Below, piece by piece: positions 35,903-44,955 of a DNA stretch of 64,000 bases. Every line of letters starts with the position of its first letter. Position 1 is the stretch's first letter. The notes under the pieces were generated by a model. It was not told where the DNA came from. It searched no databases and saw only the letters and a program-made list of their open reading frames with translations. Source of the DNA: JBMNMU01 sp050953505 (GTDB lineage: Bacteria; Bacillota; Clostridia; Peptostreptococcales; Anaerovoracaceae); assembly GCA_050953505.1 (NCBI GenBank), contig JBMNMU010000001.1, positions 1,612,001 to 1,676,000 of the forward strand, written 5' to 3'. The position numbers and the translations under genes were made by a program.

Positions 35903-37327
35903 TTATTGACCTGATAGAACAACAGTCTCAACATGCACAGTCTCCGGAAACATATCCACGGGCTGAGCCTCAATAAACTCATACCTCTGGTCCCTCAATA
36001 TCTTCACATCTCTTGCCAGTGTTGCCGGGTCACAGGAAACATAAACGATTTTGTTCGGTTTTGCAGCGGCAACAGCCTCAAGTAAAGCTGGATCACAACC
36101 TGCCCTTGGCGGGTCAAGGATTACAACATCTGCCTTAATTCCCTCTTCAATAAGCCTAGGCAGCTCCTCTTCAGCCTTCCCATGGATAAATTCTGCATTA
36201 ATAATTCCGTTAATAACCGCATTTCGGTTGGCATCTATCACAGCACTCTTAACAGACTCAATTCCTATAACCTTCTTTGCACCAGAAGCAAGGTACAGCC
36301 CAATGGTCCCCACACCGCAATAGAGGTCCAGAACTGTTTCCTCACCAGTAAGCCCCGCGTATTCCTTTGCCTTGTCATAAAGCTTTACCATTTGTACCGG
36401 GTTCACCTGATAAAATGACCCTGGTGAGATTTCAATATTAAAATCACCTATCTGGTCTAAGATAGTCGGCTTTCCTGCTAAGGTAATAAACTCCCCTCCC
36501 ATGATTTCAGAGGTCTTTTTCTTATTTATATTCACCACTACGCTCTCCAGAGAATATTCAACACCTGTCTCAGGATGAGGCTCTAGCTCATTTACAGCGT
36601 CGTCCATCATATAAACAAGTTTTTCTCCATTTGGGATGCCTTTTCCATTGATCACTAGGATAGCCATCACTTCACCGGTACTAAAGGCTGTTTTTACGAT
36701 TAAGTGGCGAATCAACCCTTTTCCTGTTTCCCTATCATACGCAGTAATATGGTCCGAATCCATAAATTGGCGAAGGGCCTCAGCAATTTTCTCTGCAGGT
36801 TCAGCCTGAATTAAACACTCCTCGCAGTTTACTACTTGATGGCTCTTTCCTTTATAAAAACCGATGGACACAGGGCCTGCGTTAGCAATGATTCCTCCTT
36901 TTTTAGTAATAATCCCATCGCCATCTACGGGGAATTGAGCTTTATTTCGATATCTTCTTGGACAATCCATACCAATGGTATCATTTACCTTTGGATTTTC
37001 AATGCCGCCAATTCGAATCAGCTTATCAGAAACCATCTTCTTTTTAAGGTTCAATTGACCTTCATAGCTCATGGCTTGTAAAGTGCAGCCTCCACATTCC
37101 TTGGAGTAAATACAAGCTGGCTCCACCCTATATTCAGATGGCTTTATGATTTCAACAAGGCGAGCAAAGGCAAAGCTTTTCTTTACCTTTGTAATTTCAA
37201 CCTTTACCTCATCTCCTACAATTGCATCCTTTACGAAAACTGCTAATCCATCAATTCTACCGATTCCCTGCCCCTCGTGGCTAATATCCTCTATGGTCAT
37301 TTCATAGGTTTGTCCTTTATCTATCAT
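35903..37327 (-). CDS. rlmD: 23S rRNA (uracil-C5)-methyltransferase, RlmD/RlmCD type
   Basis: 474 residues. An N-terminal TRAM domain (about 1-60), four cysteines for a 4Fe-4S cluster (CIYSKECGGC at about 72-81 and a later Cys), SAM motif LDLYCGVGTIGLYLA (about 327), ILDPPRAGC, and the catalytic-Cys motif VSCDPATLARD. It transfers a methyl group to uracil C5 in rRNA. In Firmicutes one enzyme can modify both U747 and U1939, so the exact target is uncertain. Confidence 0.92.
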   Translation of the reverse strand: MIDKGQTYEMTIEDISHEGQGIGRIDGLAVFVKDAIVGDEVKVEITKVKKSFAFARLVEIIKPSEYRVEPACIYSKECGGCTLQAMSYEGQLNLKKKMVSDKLIRIGGIENPKVNDTIGMDCPRRYRNKAQFPVDGDGIITKKGGIIANAGPVSIGFYKGKSHQVVNCEECLIQAEPAEKIAEALRQFMDSDHITAYDRETGKGLIRHLIVKTAFSTGEVMAILVINGKGIPNGEKLVYMMDDAVNELEPHPETGVEYSLESVVVNINKKKTSEIMGGEFITLAGKPTILDQIGDFNIEISPGSFYQVNPVQMVKLYDKAKEYAGLTGEETVLDLYCGVGTIGLYLASGAKKVIGIESVKSAVIDANRNAVINGIINAEFIHGKAEEELPRLIEEGIKADVVILDPPRAGCDPALLEAVAAAKPNKIVYVSCDPATLARDVKILRDQRYEFIEAQPVDMFPETVHVETVVLSGQ

Positions 37328-37366
37328 CTAATTTCCCTTTCTTTTTTTAAATAAAAACTTTCCTAC

Positions 37367-38026
37367 TTAAAGTAGTTCAAATTCGTTTCGGTTAAAATTC
37401 AAATACCCTTCATCCCTAAGCTTTCCAAGCTCTCTAGACATGGCACTCCGGTCCACACTGAGAAAATCCGCCAGCTCATTTCGAGAAAAAGGAATCTTAA
37501 ATTTAGTTTTACCCATCTTTTCGGAATAATCATGTAAGTAAGTTAATAGTTTCTCCTTCGTCGTCTTGCAGGATAGTATCCGCATCTTTTCATTCATGGC
37601 GATACTCTTTTCTGCAATAATCTTCATCATGTTCTGAATTAGCTGTTGATGAAATTGGCAGCTAAAGGAACACTGAACCACGACCTTGCTAAAAGGAACC
37701 CAAACAATACTGCAATCAGAGGTAGCAATGACTGTGATTGGAATATCATCTCTTGCCGCTGCAGCATAGGCCTCTGCAAAAATATCTCCCTTTACAAGCT
37801 CTGACAAAATGGCGCGATTTCCTTCCGCATCCTCCCTAGTAATCTGGGCTGTTCCTTCTACCATTACCCCTACAGAAGTGGCCTTGGATCCCGCCATTAA
37901 TATGATATCATTTTTTCTATAATGTCTTACCATGACGTTAAGACATGCTAACATTCCTTCCAGATCATTTTCATCAATCCCATGAAAAAGAGTGGTTGAA
38001 AGTAAAGTTTTATGATATTTTTTCAA
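37367..38026 (-). CDS. Crp/Fnr-family transcription regulator
   Basis: About 219 residues: an N-terminal cyclic-nucleotide-binding-type domain (about 10-120) and a C-terminal Crp HTH (FSRNELADFLSVDRSAMSRELGKL). No Fnr-type cysteine cluster is obvious, though several cysteines are present. TTG at 38026 is preferred, six bases after AAAGGAG; a TTG at 38053 is further upstream. It is divergent from a 4Fe-4S protein gene, its likely target. Confidence 0.88.
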   Translation of the reverse strand: MKKYHKTLLSTTLFHGIDENDLEGMLACLNVMVRHYRKNDIILMAGSKATSVGVMVEGTAQITREDAEGNRAILSELVKGDIFAEAYAAAARDDIPITVIATSDCSIVWVPFSKVVVQCSFSCQFHQQLIQNMMKIIAEKSIAMNEKMRILSCKTTKEKLLTYLHDYSEKMGKTKFKIPFSRNELADFLSVDRSAMSRELGKLRDEGYLNFNRNEFELL

Positions 38027-38111
38027 TTTTCTCTCCTTTTGTTGCAAATGCAACTCCGATAATGGTTAAATTGTACTATACTTAAATCAACAAAGCAAAT
38101 TAATTTTACGT

Positions 38112-38143
38112 ATGTGACAGGGGGGTCACGAGTTCTGTCACAT
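38112..38143. promoter_or_regulatory. Inverted repeat in the Crp/ferredoxin intergenic region
   Basis: ATGTGACAG and CTGTCACAT are perfect 9-bp arms around 14 bases, within the divergent promoter region; a GTGAC/GTCAC dyad overlaps it. The TGTGA/TCACA half-sites resemble Crp-family operators, but the spacing is too wide for one dimer. It may instead be a dispersed clostridial palindrome. Confidence 0.4.
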
Positions 38144-38199
38144 CCTTGGGGCGGTAATCCTGTCCCCCTTCTACTTTAACGATTGGAGGATATATTAAA

Positions 38200-38928
38200 A
38201 TGATTAGAAGAATAATACAAATTGATCAAGAAAAATGTATCGGTTGTGAAGCCTGTGTTAATGCATGCCAAGAAGGAGCTATCGGTATGGTTGACGGAAA
38301 AGCTCAGCTCTTAAGAGAGGATCATTGTGACGGCCTTGGAAATTGCCTTCCTAACTGTCCTGTTGATGCCATTTCATTCATCGAAAAAGATATGGCTGGA
38401 TCCGGCAAGGAATCCCCAGAGGATAAAAAAGAACAGCCTCAGAAGGCTCAGGCAAAGATTCCAGATCTTCCTTGCGGTTGCCCTGGTACTCAATCAAGAA
38501 GCCTAAAAAGAGAAGTGAAGGCACCTACTCCTGCTGCTCCAGCCCAAAATGCAGTTTTAGAATCTCAGCTTCAACAGTGGCCTGTTCAAATTAAGCTTGT
38601 TCCAATAAATGCACCATATTTTGACGGAGCCAACCTGCTCATTGCTGCTGATTGTACTGCCTATGCCTATGCAGATTTTCACAATGAATTTATAAAGAAC
38701 AGAATTGCCATCATCGGCTGTCCAAAGCTTGATGAGGGTGATTATTCCGAAAAGCTAACAGCAATACTTAAGAACAATAATATCAAGAGTGTTACTGTAG
38801 TTCGTATGGAGGTCCCATGCTGCGGAGGAATCCAGCAAGCAACTATAAACGCTTTAAAGAACTGCGATAAAATGATTCCATGGCAAGTGGTAACCATTTC
38901 TACAGATGGTAGAATACTGGAACAATAA
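38200..38928 (+). CDS. 4Fe-4S ferredoxin-domain protein
   Basis: 242 residues. Two ferredoxin-type clusters lie at the N-terminus (CIGCEACVNACQEGA at about 13-27, and a variant second motif CDGLGNCLPNCP at about 46-57). A linker and a C-terminal domain with CGCPG and VPCCGGIQ cysteines follow. This build is common beside Crp-type regulators in clostridia, with a presumed redox role. Start ATG follows GGAGG; a terminator follows the gene. Confidence 0.88.
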   Translation: MIRRIIQIDQEKCIGCEACVNACQEGAIGMVDGKAQLLREDHCDGLGNCLPNCPVDAISFIEKDMAGSGKESPEDKKEQPQKAQAKIPDLPCGCPGTQSRSLKREVKAPTPAAPAQNAVLESQLQQWPVQIKLVPINAPYFDGANLLIAADCTAYAYADFHNEFIKNRIAIIGCPKLDEGDYSEKLTAILKNNNIKSVTVVRMEVPCCGGIQQATINALKNCDKMIPWQVVTISTDGRILEQ

Positions 38929-38982
38929 ATTTTAGTCTCCTCTTAAAATAATATATAGTCTCTTCTTAAATAATATTAAAAT

Positions 38983-39019
38983 AGCTGGTTTCTCACACCT
39001 ACGATGTGAAAAACCAGCT
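38983..39019. terminator. Two-way terminator between the ferredoxin and thioesterase genes
   Basis: AGCTGGTTTCTCACA pairs with TGTGAAAAACCAGCT (15 bp, one mismatch), with GTTTATTTTTT after it on the plus strand. The genes on either side converge. Confidence 0.8.
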
Positions 39020-39021
39020 GT

Positions 39022-39429
39022 TTATTTTTTCAATGCATCATATAGCTCCCGATGAACTCTCCTTAGTCTCACAGGTTTAAAGTTTTTATCTGTTATTGCA
39101 TGCTTTGTCCTCCCTGTAACCAGAAGCTCCCCTGTCAGCTTTCTTCGTATTTCATATTCTAAGGTTACGGTTGCTCCTTTTAATTCTGCAACCTTCGCGG
39201 TAATTTCTAAAATGTCATCATAGACTGCAGGGGCTTTATATTTACAATCGCACTCTGCCACCGGAAGAGAAATCCCCATCTCTTCTAGCTTTGCATAAGG
39301 ATATCCCAGGTTCCGCAGGAGCTCAGTTCTGCCTACTTCAAACCATTTAAAATAGTTTGCGTGATAAACCACGCTCATTGCATCGGTATCTGCATAAATT
39401 ACCCGTACGTCTGTCTTATGTGTAATCAT
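39022..39429 (-). CDS. Acyl-CoA thioesterase, 4HBT/YbgC type
   Basis: About 135 residues with the hot-dog fold signature VIYADTDAMSVVYHANYFKWFE (given in part: YADTDAMSVVYHANY), including the catalytic Asp. It hydrolyses acyl-CoA thioesters; the substrate cannot be told. ATG at 39429 follows AAAGGAGG; the in-frame ATG at 39474 has no site. Confidence 0.9.
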   Translation of the reverse strand: MITHKTDVRVIYADTDAMSVVYHANYFKWFEVGRTELLRNLGYPYAKLEEMGISLPVAECDCKYKAPAVYDDILEITAKVAELKGATVTLEYEIRRKLTGELLVTGRTKHAITDKNFKPVRLRRVHRELYDALKK

Positions 39430-39511
39430 ATTACCTCCTTTTCTTTCATTCTTATTACTAAATGAACTCGTCATATTTTCAAATTTTGGGGGCAGTATTT
39501 ATTATACCACT

Positions 39512-41080
39512 TTATTCTCGATATAAAAAATTAAGTTTTAACTGATCCGCCTTATACTGCTGTAAATTAAAGTTTCTAAAATTTCTCTCTGAAGGTAGCT
39601 CCACTTCCATACCCCATTCATACTCCCCAGTAATAGCCGATTCTAATCTGCCCATCAATACAGGATCCTCTGTTTCCCCATAAAGCTCAACCATGTGTGG
39701 AATGGCTGCATCAGATAGTTCCTTCAACATCTCCACATCAACGGATAGAAGGGTACCCTCCTTGTATCTTTCAATATTATATTTAGCAATGTTCCCATCA
39801 ACATTCCCATAGGTAAGAGCCAGGAATGAAATAATAAAAGCTATAATGGCAATCCTTGACCCGTTGAACTCCTTAAATTGCCTTACTCCAATAATAATAA
39901 AGAATATAAACAGAACAAGCATAAACCATGTAGTGTAAACCCTCAATTGTGTCAACCCATAATAATCAATATACATAATCATTTTTCGAAGGGCAGTCAG
40001 TATAAGCAGCAGAGTAAATCCGCATAAAAACACGGTTTCTATCTTTAATACCTTTGGTACCTTTTCCAAACTAGGCTTTTGATTGGCTGCTTTTGAATTG
40101 GCGGGCTTTGAATTCCCCACTAATTCTTGAGTCTTTCTCTCATTACTCCTATTTGTAATTAAATGGGCCACCCCGATCACCAACAGGTTGATAAAGGCTA
40201 CACCGCACAGCTCGAAAAACCCTCTTCTAGCATATTCTGCGTAGGTCATGGTCTCAGGTATATTATTGCCAAAAGCTGAGAATAAGTATGCTGTCTGGGA
40301 AATAAAGAACAATAGATAAATGCCGTTTAATACTGTCAAAGCAGAGAAAACAGGAATTCTAGGTGCAAATCGAAAAGCTGCTGCGCCTTTATCTATGGAT
40401 TCTATGGAAACCTTATCTGTATGCCGCCCCTTCAGATTTCCGTAAACCAGGCCGTAAAGATAACACGCTACAGGTATACCAAATATAATCTGAATCACAT
40501 ACTCTATCATATCTTCAGACAAGGAAAACTTAATATTTCTCAATAAGCCTTCGAAGGCCGCATCTGCATTCATTAGAAGGTTAACCACCAATGCTAGAAT
40601 TGGTAGAAAGATTATAATCCCAATAACACCACTTAGAACCCCTTTTCCATATTTGTTCCCTTTCATTGGTCTCCGAAAGGAAGCAAATAAGCATATAAAA
40701 TTACTAAAGGGTACCACCAGCAATTGGTTCACCAAATTACCTATAGAATAAATAGATAGCTTGCCAGCAATTGATCTTTCTGTACAAAGGCAAATCCAAT
40801 AAACCACTGCTACAGATAGAAAAATAAAGTTAAAGAAAGAAATAAGTGTAAGGTCATATAGCAAGAAATTTAAAACCGATACTCCCACGATAGCAAGACA
40901 AAGGATACTTTTCTTTGTCAGCTTTTTTCCACTCACTCTCAGGTAAACTGTAACTGTAGCGCAAAGGATAATTGCAAAGATGGTTATCCCTGCCCCTGGA
41001 CCTTTTGAAACAATCAGATTCCAATATAGAAACCCACATATTAACATAGCTACTGCAAACACAGTATCTTTCCTATCCAT
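39512..41080 (-). CDS. DUF4173 multi-pass membrane protein
   Basis: 522 residues with about ten to twelve predicted membrane segments (residues 5-420) and a soluble C-terminal tail. It matches the DUF4173 group (FRFAPRIPVFSALTVLNGIY..., TYAEYARRGFFELCGV). The function is unknown. A long palindrome lies just upstream of its start. It may share regulation with the HTH/DUF2975 pair before it. Confidence 0.82.
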   Translation of the reverse strand: MDRKDTVFAVAMLICGFLYWNLIVSKGPGAGITIFAIILCATVTVYLRVSGKKLTKKSILCLAIVGVSVLNFLLYDLTLISFFNFIFLSVAVVYWICLCTERSIAGKLSIYSIGNLVNQLLVVPFSNFICLFASFRRPMKGNKYGKGVLSGVIGIIIFLPILALVVNLLMNADAAFEGLLRNIKFSLSEDMIEYVIQIIFGIPVACYLYGLVYGNLKGRHTDKVSIESIDKGAAAFRFAPRIPVFSALTVLNGIYLLFFISQTAYLFSAFGNNIPETMTYAEYARRGFFELCGVAFINLLVIGVAHLITNRSNERKTQELVGNSKPANSKAANQKPSLEKVPKVLKIETVFLCGFTLLLILTALRKMIMYIDYYGLTQLRVYTTWFMLVLFIFFIIIGVRQFKEFNGSRIAIIAFIISFLALTYGNVDGNIAKYNIERYKEGTLLSVDVEMLKELSDAAIPHMVELYGETEDPVLMGRLESAITGEYEWGMEVELPSERNFRNFNLQQYKADQLKLNFLYRE

Positions 41081-41089
41081 TCCCCTATA

Positions 41090-41171
41090 CAGCCATTAGA
41101 CCGAGAGATGATTGGCTGTGGCTGTGGCTATGCCCCCAACCGCCAGCCAATCATCTCTCGGTCTCTGGCTG
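41090..41171. repeat. Long palindrome, copy 3 (GACCGAGAGATGA family)
   Basis: Arms 41090-41118 and 41144-41171 pair over 28 bp with one bulge, with GACCGAGAGATGATTGGCTG as the core; the 25-base loop can pair further. The right arm encodes the last codons and the TGA stop of the HTH gene at 41151. Confidence 0.88.
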
Positions 41172-41378
41172 GTCCTCCTTCTTATATTCTAAAATATCCC
41201 CTGGTTGGCAATCTAGCGCCTTACAAATTTCCTCCAAAGTGGAAAACCGTATGGCCTTAGCCTTATTATTTTTTAAAATAGAAAGGTTAGCAGGTGTAAT
41301 CCCTATTTTTTCTGCTAATTCACCAGCAGATATTTTGCGTTGTGCCATAACAACGTCTAAATTTACAATGATGGCCAT
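41151..41378 (-). CDS. Small XRE-type regulator
   Basis: 75 residues, a Cro/C1-type HTH (KISAGELAEKIGITPANLSILKN, in part) with the KALDCQPGDILEY ending of the YozG-like group. Its last residues (QPETER) and stop come from the palindrome. Genes of this type commonly follow a DUF2975 membrane protein, as here, and the pair is probably one unit. Confidence 0.88.
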   Translation of the reverse strand: MAIIVNLDVVMAQRKISAGELAEKIGITPANLSILKNNKAKAIRFSTLEEICKALDCQPGDILEYKKEDQPETER

Positions 41379-41395
41379 GCCTACACCCCTTTCCT

Positions 41396-41842
41396 TTAAA
41401 TAGTAAAGTCGTTTTCATTCTTTATTATTACTGCCTGCTCAATGACATTCTTCACAACCCTCAGTATGAGTCCGAAAAATGCTGCCGCAACAGCAACCAT
41501 TAAGAACAAGATATAATAAAAGCCTGAAAACAGTAAAATGATGGAAACCGCAAAGCAACACCAGGAAATTAAGCGAAGATGCTTTACGTTTTTGTCTACA
41601 AAGACCTGGTTTTTCTTGATATTTGCCAGTAATCTATCTAAGCAGAATAAGGCCACCAATGCAGGAACGCAGCAGAAGTAAATTGTGACAAGCAGTGGTT
41701 TTACAAGGCTAGCGTTCTTTGCAGTATAATCCAAATAGCTTTCTACCATTGATGGAGCCGCAAGTGCAAAGAGAATAACCAGTATAATAACCAGCTTGGT
41801 GCATATCGAAGACAAAACAACAGATTTAGATGAATTCCACAT
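41396..41842 (-). CDS. DUF2975 membrane protein
   Basis: 148 residues with four predicted membrane segments (about 10-30, 45-65, 88-107, 108-130). It matches the DUF2975 pattern: FCLDRLLANIKKNQVFVDKNVKHLR. The role is unknown, but it is usually encoded with a small XRE regulator. Confidence 0.85.
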   Translation of the reverse strand: MWNSSKSVVLSSICTKLVIILVILFALAAPSMVESYLDYTAKNASLVKPLLVTIYFCCVPALVALFCLDRLLANIKKNQVFVDKNVKHLRLISWCCFAVSIILLFSGFYYILFLMVAVAAAFFGLILRVVKNVIEQAVIIKNENDFTI

Positions 41843-41929
41843 ACTCTATTTCCTTTCTTTAACGATTTTTCATATTCATTATATGTATTATATTATTGAA
41901 TGTCAATAATTATTTATCGTTTATCGATA

Positions 41930-41999
41930 AAACTGCCAAAGACCGAGAGATGATTGGCTGGCGGCCGCCAGCCAATCATCTCTCGGTCTTTGGCAGTTT
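41930..41999. repeat. Long palindrome, copy 4 (perfect 70 bp)
   Basis: The 35-base arms 41930-41964 and 41965-41999 are a perfect inverted repeat with no loop, centred on GCGGCCGC. The core is GACCGAGAGATGATTGGCTG as in copy 3. It lies 6 bases past the whiA stop and upstream of the DUF2975 gene, so it can act as terminator for whiA. Confidence 0.93.
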
Positions 42000-42005
42000 C
42001 TTGAT

Positions 42006-42956
42006 TTACTTGCTTTCCCGAATTCGGTCCGCTATCTCTTCAATTTTCTTTAATCGATGGTTAATCCCTGATTTCTTTAAGGGCGGGTTCAGCATTTCTG
42101 CCAACTCAGCCAGTGAGGCTTCTGGGTTCTCAAGTCGCAGCACAGCTGTTTCGTAAAGCTTGTCCGGCAAGGAAGCAATGCCTCTTGTTTCATCAATTAG
42201 TTTGATATTTTCTAGCTGCCTTGCGGAAGCATTGATCATTTTATCTAGATTGGCACTATCGCAATTACTGATCCTATTAGTCTTATTTCTCAAATCCTTC
42301 ATGATTCTTATGTTTTCAAGCTCCAGCAACTGCCCGTGAGCCCCCAGGATGTTGAGAAAATCAATGATCTTTTCTGCCTCTTTAATATATACAACATACT
42401 TCTTTTTTCTAACAGTTAGCTTGGAGTTAAGACCAAAGCTGTTAATAAGTTTTCTGACATCATTGCCTAAAACTTCACTGTTACACACTATTTCTAGATG
42501 ATAGGCCTTTTCTGGGTCACTAATGGTACCAGCCCCCAAAAATACCCCACGGAGATAGGCCTTTCTGCAGCACTTGGTCTTTATCAAGTCAGGGTAAATT
42601 CCGTCACTAATATAATTAAAGCCCTCTCTGACCATCAATATCCCCGTTTCCCTCAAAATCATCTCTGAATTAGTGGTGGAATCAATGACCAACTCATACA
42701 AGCGTCCTTTTCCGATCAAGGAGTTCTGAGTAATTACAAGACTGGATTTCATTCCAAAATAGTCTGCTGTGAGTATCTTAAAATGCCTTGCAACGGCTGG
42801 ATTCTCTGTTGTTATTTTCAAATCCATTTTCATACTTCCCGATAGCTTGATGACACCACACATACGTAGAAATCCCGCTATTTCCGCTAGCTGGCAGCAT
42901 TTTTTCTCAGGTTCTATTCTTGATAATTCATTTTTTGTGTTTACTGAAAATGACAT
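42006..42956 (-). CDS. whiA: DNA-binding protein WhiA
   Basis: About 316 residues: an N-terminal LAGLIDADG-like domain (CCRKAYLRGVFLGAGTISDP at about 130-150) and a C-terminal HTH (SLAELAEMLNPPLKKSGINH). In Gram-positive bacteria WhiA affects cell division and chromosome segregation. ATG at 42956 (MSFSVNTKNELSRI, the family start) follows GGAG; 42968 lacks a site. Last gene of the rapZ-yvcK-whiA unit. Confidence 0.95.
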   Translation of the reverse strand: MSFSVNTKNELSRIEPEKKCCQLAEIAGFLRMCGVIKLSGSMKMDLKITTENPAVARHFKILTADYFGMKSSLVITQNSLIGKGRLYELVIDSTTNSEMILRETGILMVREGFNYISDGIYPDLIKTKCCRKAYLRGVFLGAGTISDPEKAYHLEIVCNSEVLGNDVRKLINSFGLNSKLTVRKKKYVVYIKEAEKIIDFLNILGAHGQLLELENIRIMKDLRNKTNRISNCDSANLDKMINASARQLENIKLIDETRGIASLPDKLYETAVLRLENPEASLAELAEMLNPPLKKSGINHRLKKIEEIADRIRESK

Positions 42957-42976
42957 TTCCTTCTCCATCTATACAA

Positions 42977-43969
42977 CTAACAGATTGTATGTATTAATTC
43001 ATGAATGACATTTGCGATTCTGTCTGCATCATGCCTGATATATCCGTGCTTTATATCAATAAAATTGTTTTCTATTAAAACGATATCATGCTTCTTCATC
43101 TCATTTCGATCTTCATCCGTAGGAACGATTTGCTTTGATCCATCTTGGCTATATGGAGCTAATATTTCCTGGGAAATCAATTTGTTATTGGCAATTATGT
43201 ACTCAATGTTTTTTTCCCCTATGAACTCCATTATCCTATCAGCATGCTGCCAAACAGTGTAATTGTCTGTCTCACCCGGTTGAGTCATCATATTGCAGAT
43301 GAACACCTTTTTGCTCATAGAGCAAGAAATCGCCTCACAAATACCATCCACCAGCAAGTTGGGAATAATGCTTGTAAACAAGCTCCCCGGTCCCATAATA
43401 ATCATATCTGCTTTTCTTATGGCAACCAGGGCCTCTTCAGTCGCTGTAGGTTTATCCGGGGTTAAATAAACACTTTTTATTGGGCTTTTTTCCTTTAAAA
43501 CCTGTGATGGAATCTGAGATTCCCCAACAACTCGAGAGCCATTTTCCAGCTCCGCACACAAGTGAACATCGCTGCCGGTAACAGGAATGACCCGTCCGGT
43601 AATCTTTAGAATCTCGCTGGCCTTACTTACAGCCATTTCAAAATTCCCAAACATCCCATTAAGTGCAGCGATTAATAGGTTGCCAAAGCACTGTCCCTCC
43701 AATCTCCCATCAGTAAATCTATATTTTAAAAGCTCTTGCATCAGGCCCTCTTCTTTAGCTAAGGCAGAGATACAACTTCTAATATCTCCTGGAGGTAGCA
43801 TGCCAAGGTCTTCTCGCAATACGCCAGATCCTCCTCCATTATCGGCAACCGTCACCACGGCAGTAAGGTTCTCCGTAACCTTTTTTATTCCTCTTAGAAT
43901 AACTGATAAACCGGTCCCTCCGCCTATTACAACAATTTTGGGCTGATTGCTCCCATATCTATTATTCAT
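42977..43969 (-). CDS. yvcK: YvcK / gluconeogenesis factor
   Basis: 330 residues of the CofD-like YvcK family. The N-terminal VVIGGGTGLSVILRG binds the nucleotide part of UDP-sugars, followed by TVADNGGGSGVLRE. In Bacillus it binds UDP-GlcNAc and is needed for cell-wall precursor flow on gluconeogenic carbon. It lies between rapZ and whiA as in most Firmicutes. Confidence 0.96.
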   Translation of the reverse strand: MNNRYGSNQPKIVVIGGGTGLSVILRGIKKVTENLTAVVTVADNGGGSGVLREDLGMLPPGDIRSCISALAKEEGLMQELLKYRFTDGRLEGQCFGNLLIAALNGMFGNFEMAVSKASEILKITGRVIPVTGSDVHLCAELENGSRVVGESQIPSQVLKEKSPIKSVYLTPDKPTATEEALVAIRKADMIIMGPGSLFTSIIPNLLVDGICEAISCSMSKKVFICNMMTQPGETDNYTVWQHADRIMEFIGEKNIEYIIANNKLISQEILAPYSQDGSKQIVPTDEDRNEMKKHDIVLIENNFIDIKHGYIRHDADRIANVIHELIHTIC

Positions 43970-44054
43970 GCTTCTACCTTTCTATTTACATGCCTTATGA
44001 TAATGCAATCTTTTAAGCAACTATTTTTCAATTGAAAATGTAAAGGATCTACAA

Positions 44055-44903
44055 TTATAAATCTCGATGCATCGTAACCACCCTTTTCCCATCAGCTAAA
44101 AATCGCTCAGTAAATTCATTAGCCATGGCTACGGAACGGTGCTGCCCCCCTGTACATCCAAAGGCAACAACCAGGTGGAACTTCCCCTCTCGAATGTATA
44201 GAGGAATGAGCCTATCAATGAACTGATAAACCGTTTCTACAAATTTTTGACTTTCTTCAAATTTCATTACATAATTTCTTACTTTTTCACTATTTCCTGT
44301 AAGCTTCTTCATACTGGCAAGGTAAAAAGGATTGGGAATAAATCTCATATCAAAAACCATATCCGCATCCAGTGGGATACCATGTTTATATCCAAAGGAC
44401 TGAATGCTGATGGTGAAATTGGCTTGATCCATATCGGAAAGAAGGAGTTTTTTAATCTCTTCACTGAGCATGGCAGCCTTCATAGTAGAAGTATCTATAA
44501 CAAAATCTGCCGCTTTTCTAATTTCCAGTAGCCTTTCTCTTTCTTGCTCAATGCCATCTAGCGTGTTTCCTGCAGTGGCGAGAGGATGCGTCCTACGTGT
44601 TTCCTTAAATCTTCTAATTAAAATTTCATTAGAAGCCTCTAAAAATAAAACCTTATATTTCATCCCTGCCGCATCTAAATCATGAAGGCTTTCTTTTAAA
44701 TCACCAAAAAATTCTCCACCCCTGATATCCACTACAAAGGCGGCCTTTTCAATCCTCATTTTATCCTGTTTGCTTAGGCTCACAAAGTCTTTAATTAGAG
44801 CCGGAGGAATGTTATCAATACAGTAGTAACCCAGATCCTCCAGACAATTGATTGCCGTACTCTTTCCTGCTCCAGATAATCCAGTTACAATAATAATTTC
44901 CAT
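44055..44903 (-). CDS. rapZ: RapZ-like nucleotide-binding protein (YvcJ)
   Basis: 282 residues. Walker A GLSGAGKS (8-15) and a C-terminal domain with GCTGGQHRSV, the signature of RapZ/YvcJ. In E. coli RapZ senses glucosamine-6-phosphate and directs RNase E; in Firmicutes YvcJ hydrolyses GTP and its role is less clear. The start follows AAGGTG. Confidence 0.95.
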   Translation of the reverse strand: MEIIIVTGLSGAGKSTAINCLEDLGYYCIDNIPPALIKDFVSLSKQDKMRIEKAAFVVDIRGGEFFGDLKESLHDLDAAGMKYKVLFLEASNEILIRRFKETRRTHPLATAGNTLDGIEQERERLLEIRKAADFVIDTSTMKAAMLSEEIKKLLLSDMDQANFTISIQSFGYKHGIPLDADMVFDMRFIPNPFYLASMKKLTGNSEKVRNYVMKFEESQKFVETVYQFIDRLIPLYIREGKFHLVVAFGCTGGQHRSVAMANEFTERFLADGKRVVTMHRDL

Positions 44904-44955
44904 AATAGCACCTTCTTCTTTTGTTTCCAGTCAAAGGTCTATTTCCTCTGACTCT

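Noticed and set aside
27750..41999. Four palindromes considered as a CRISPR array or IS terminal repeats
   Set aside because: They are scattered over 14 kb, each self-complementary, with no regular spacing, no transposase between them and no target duplications.
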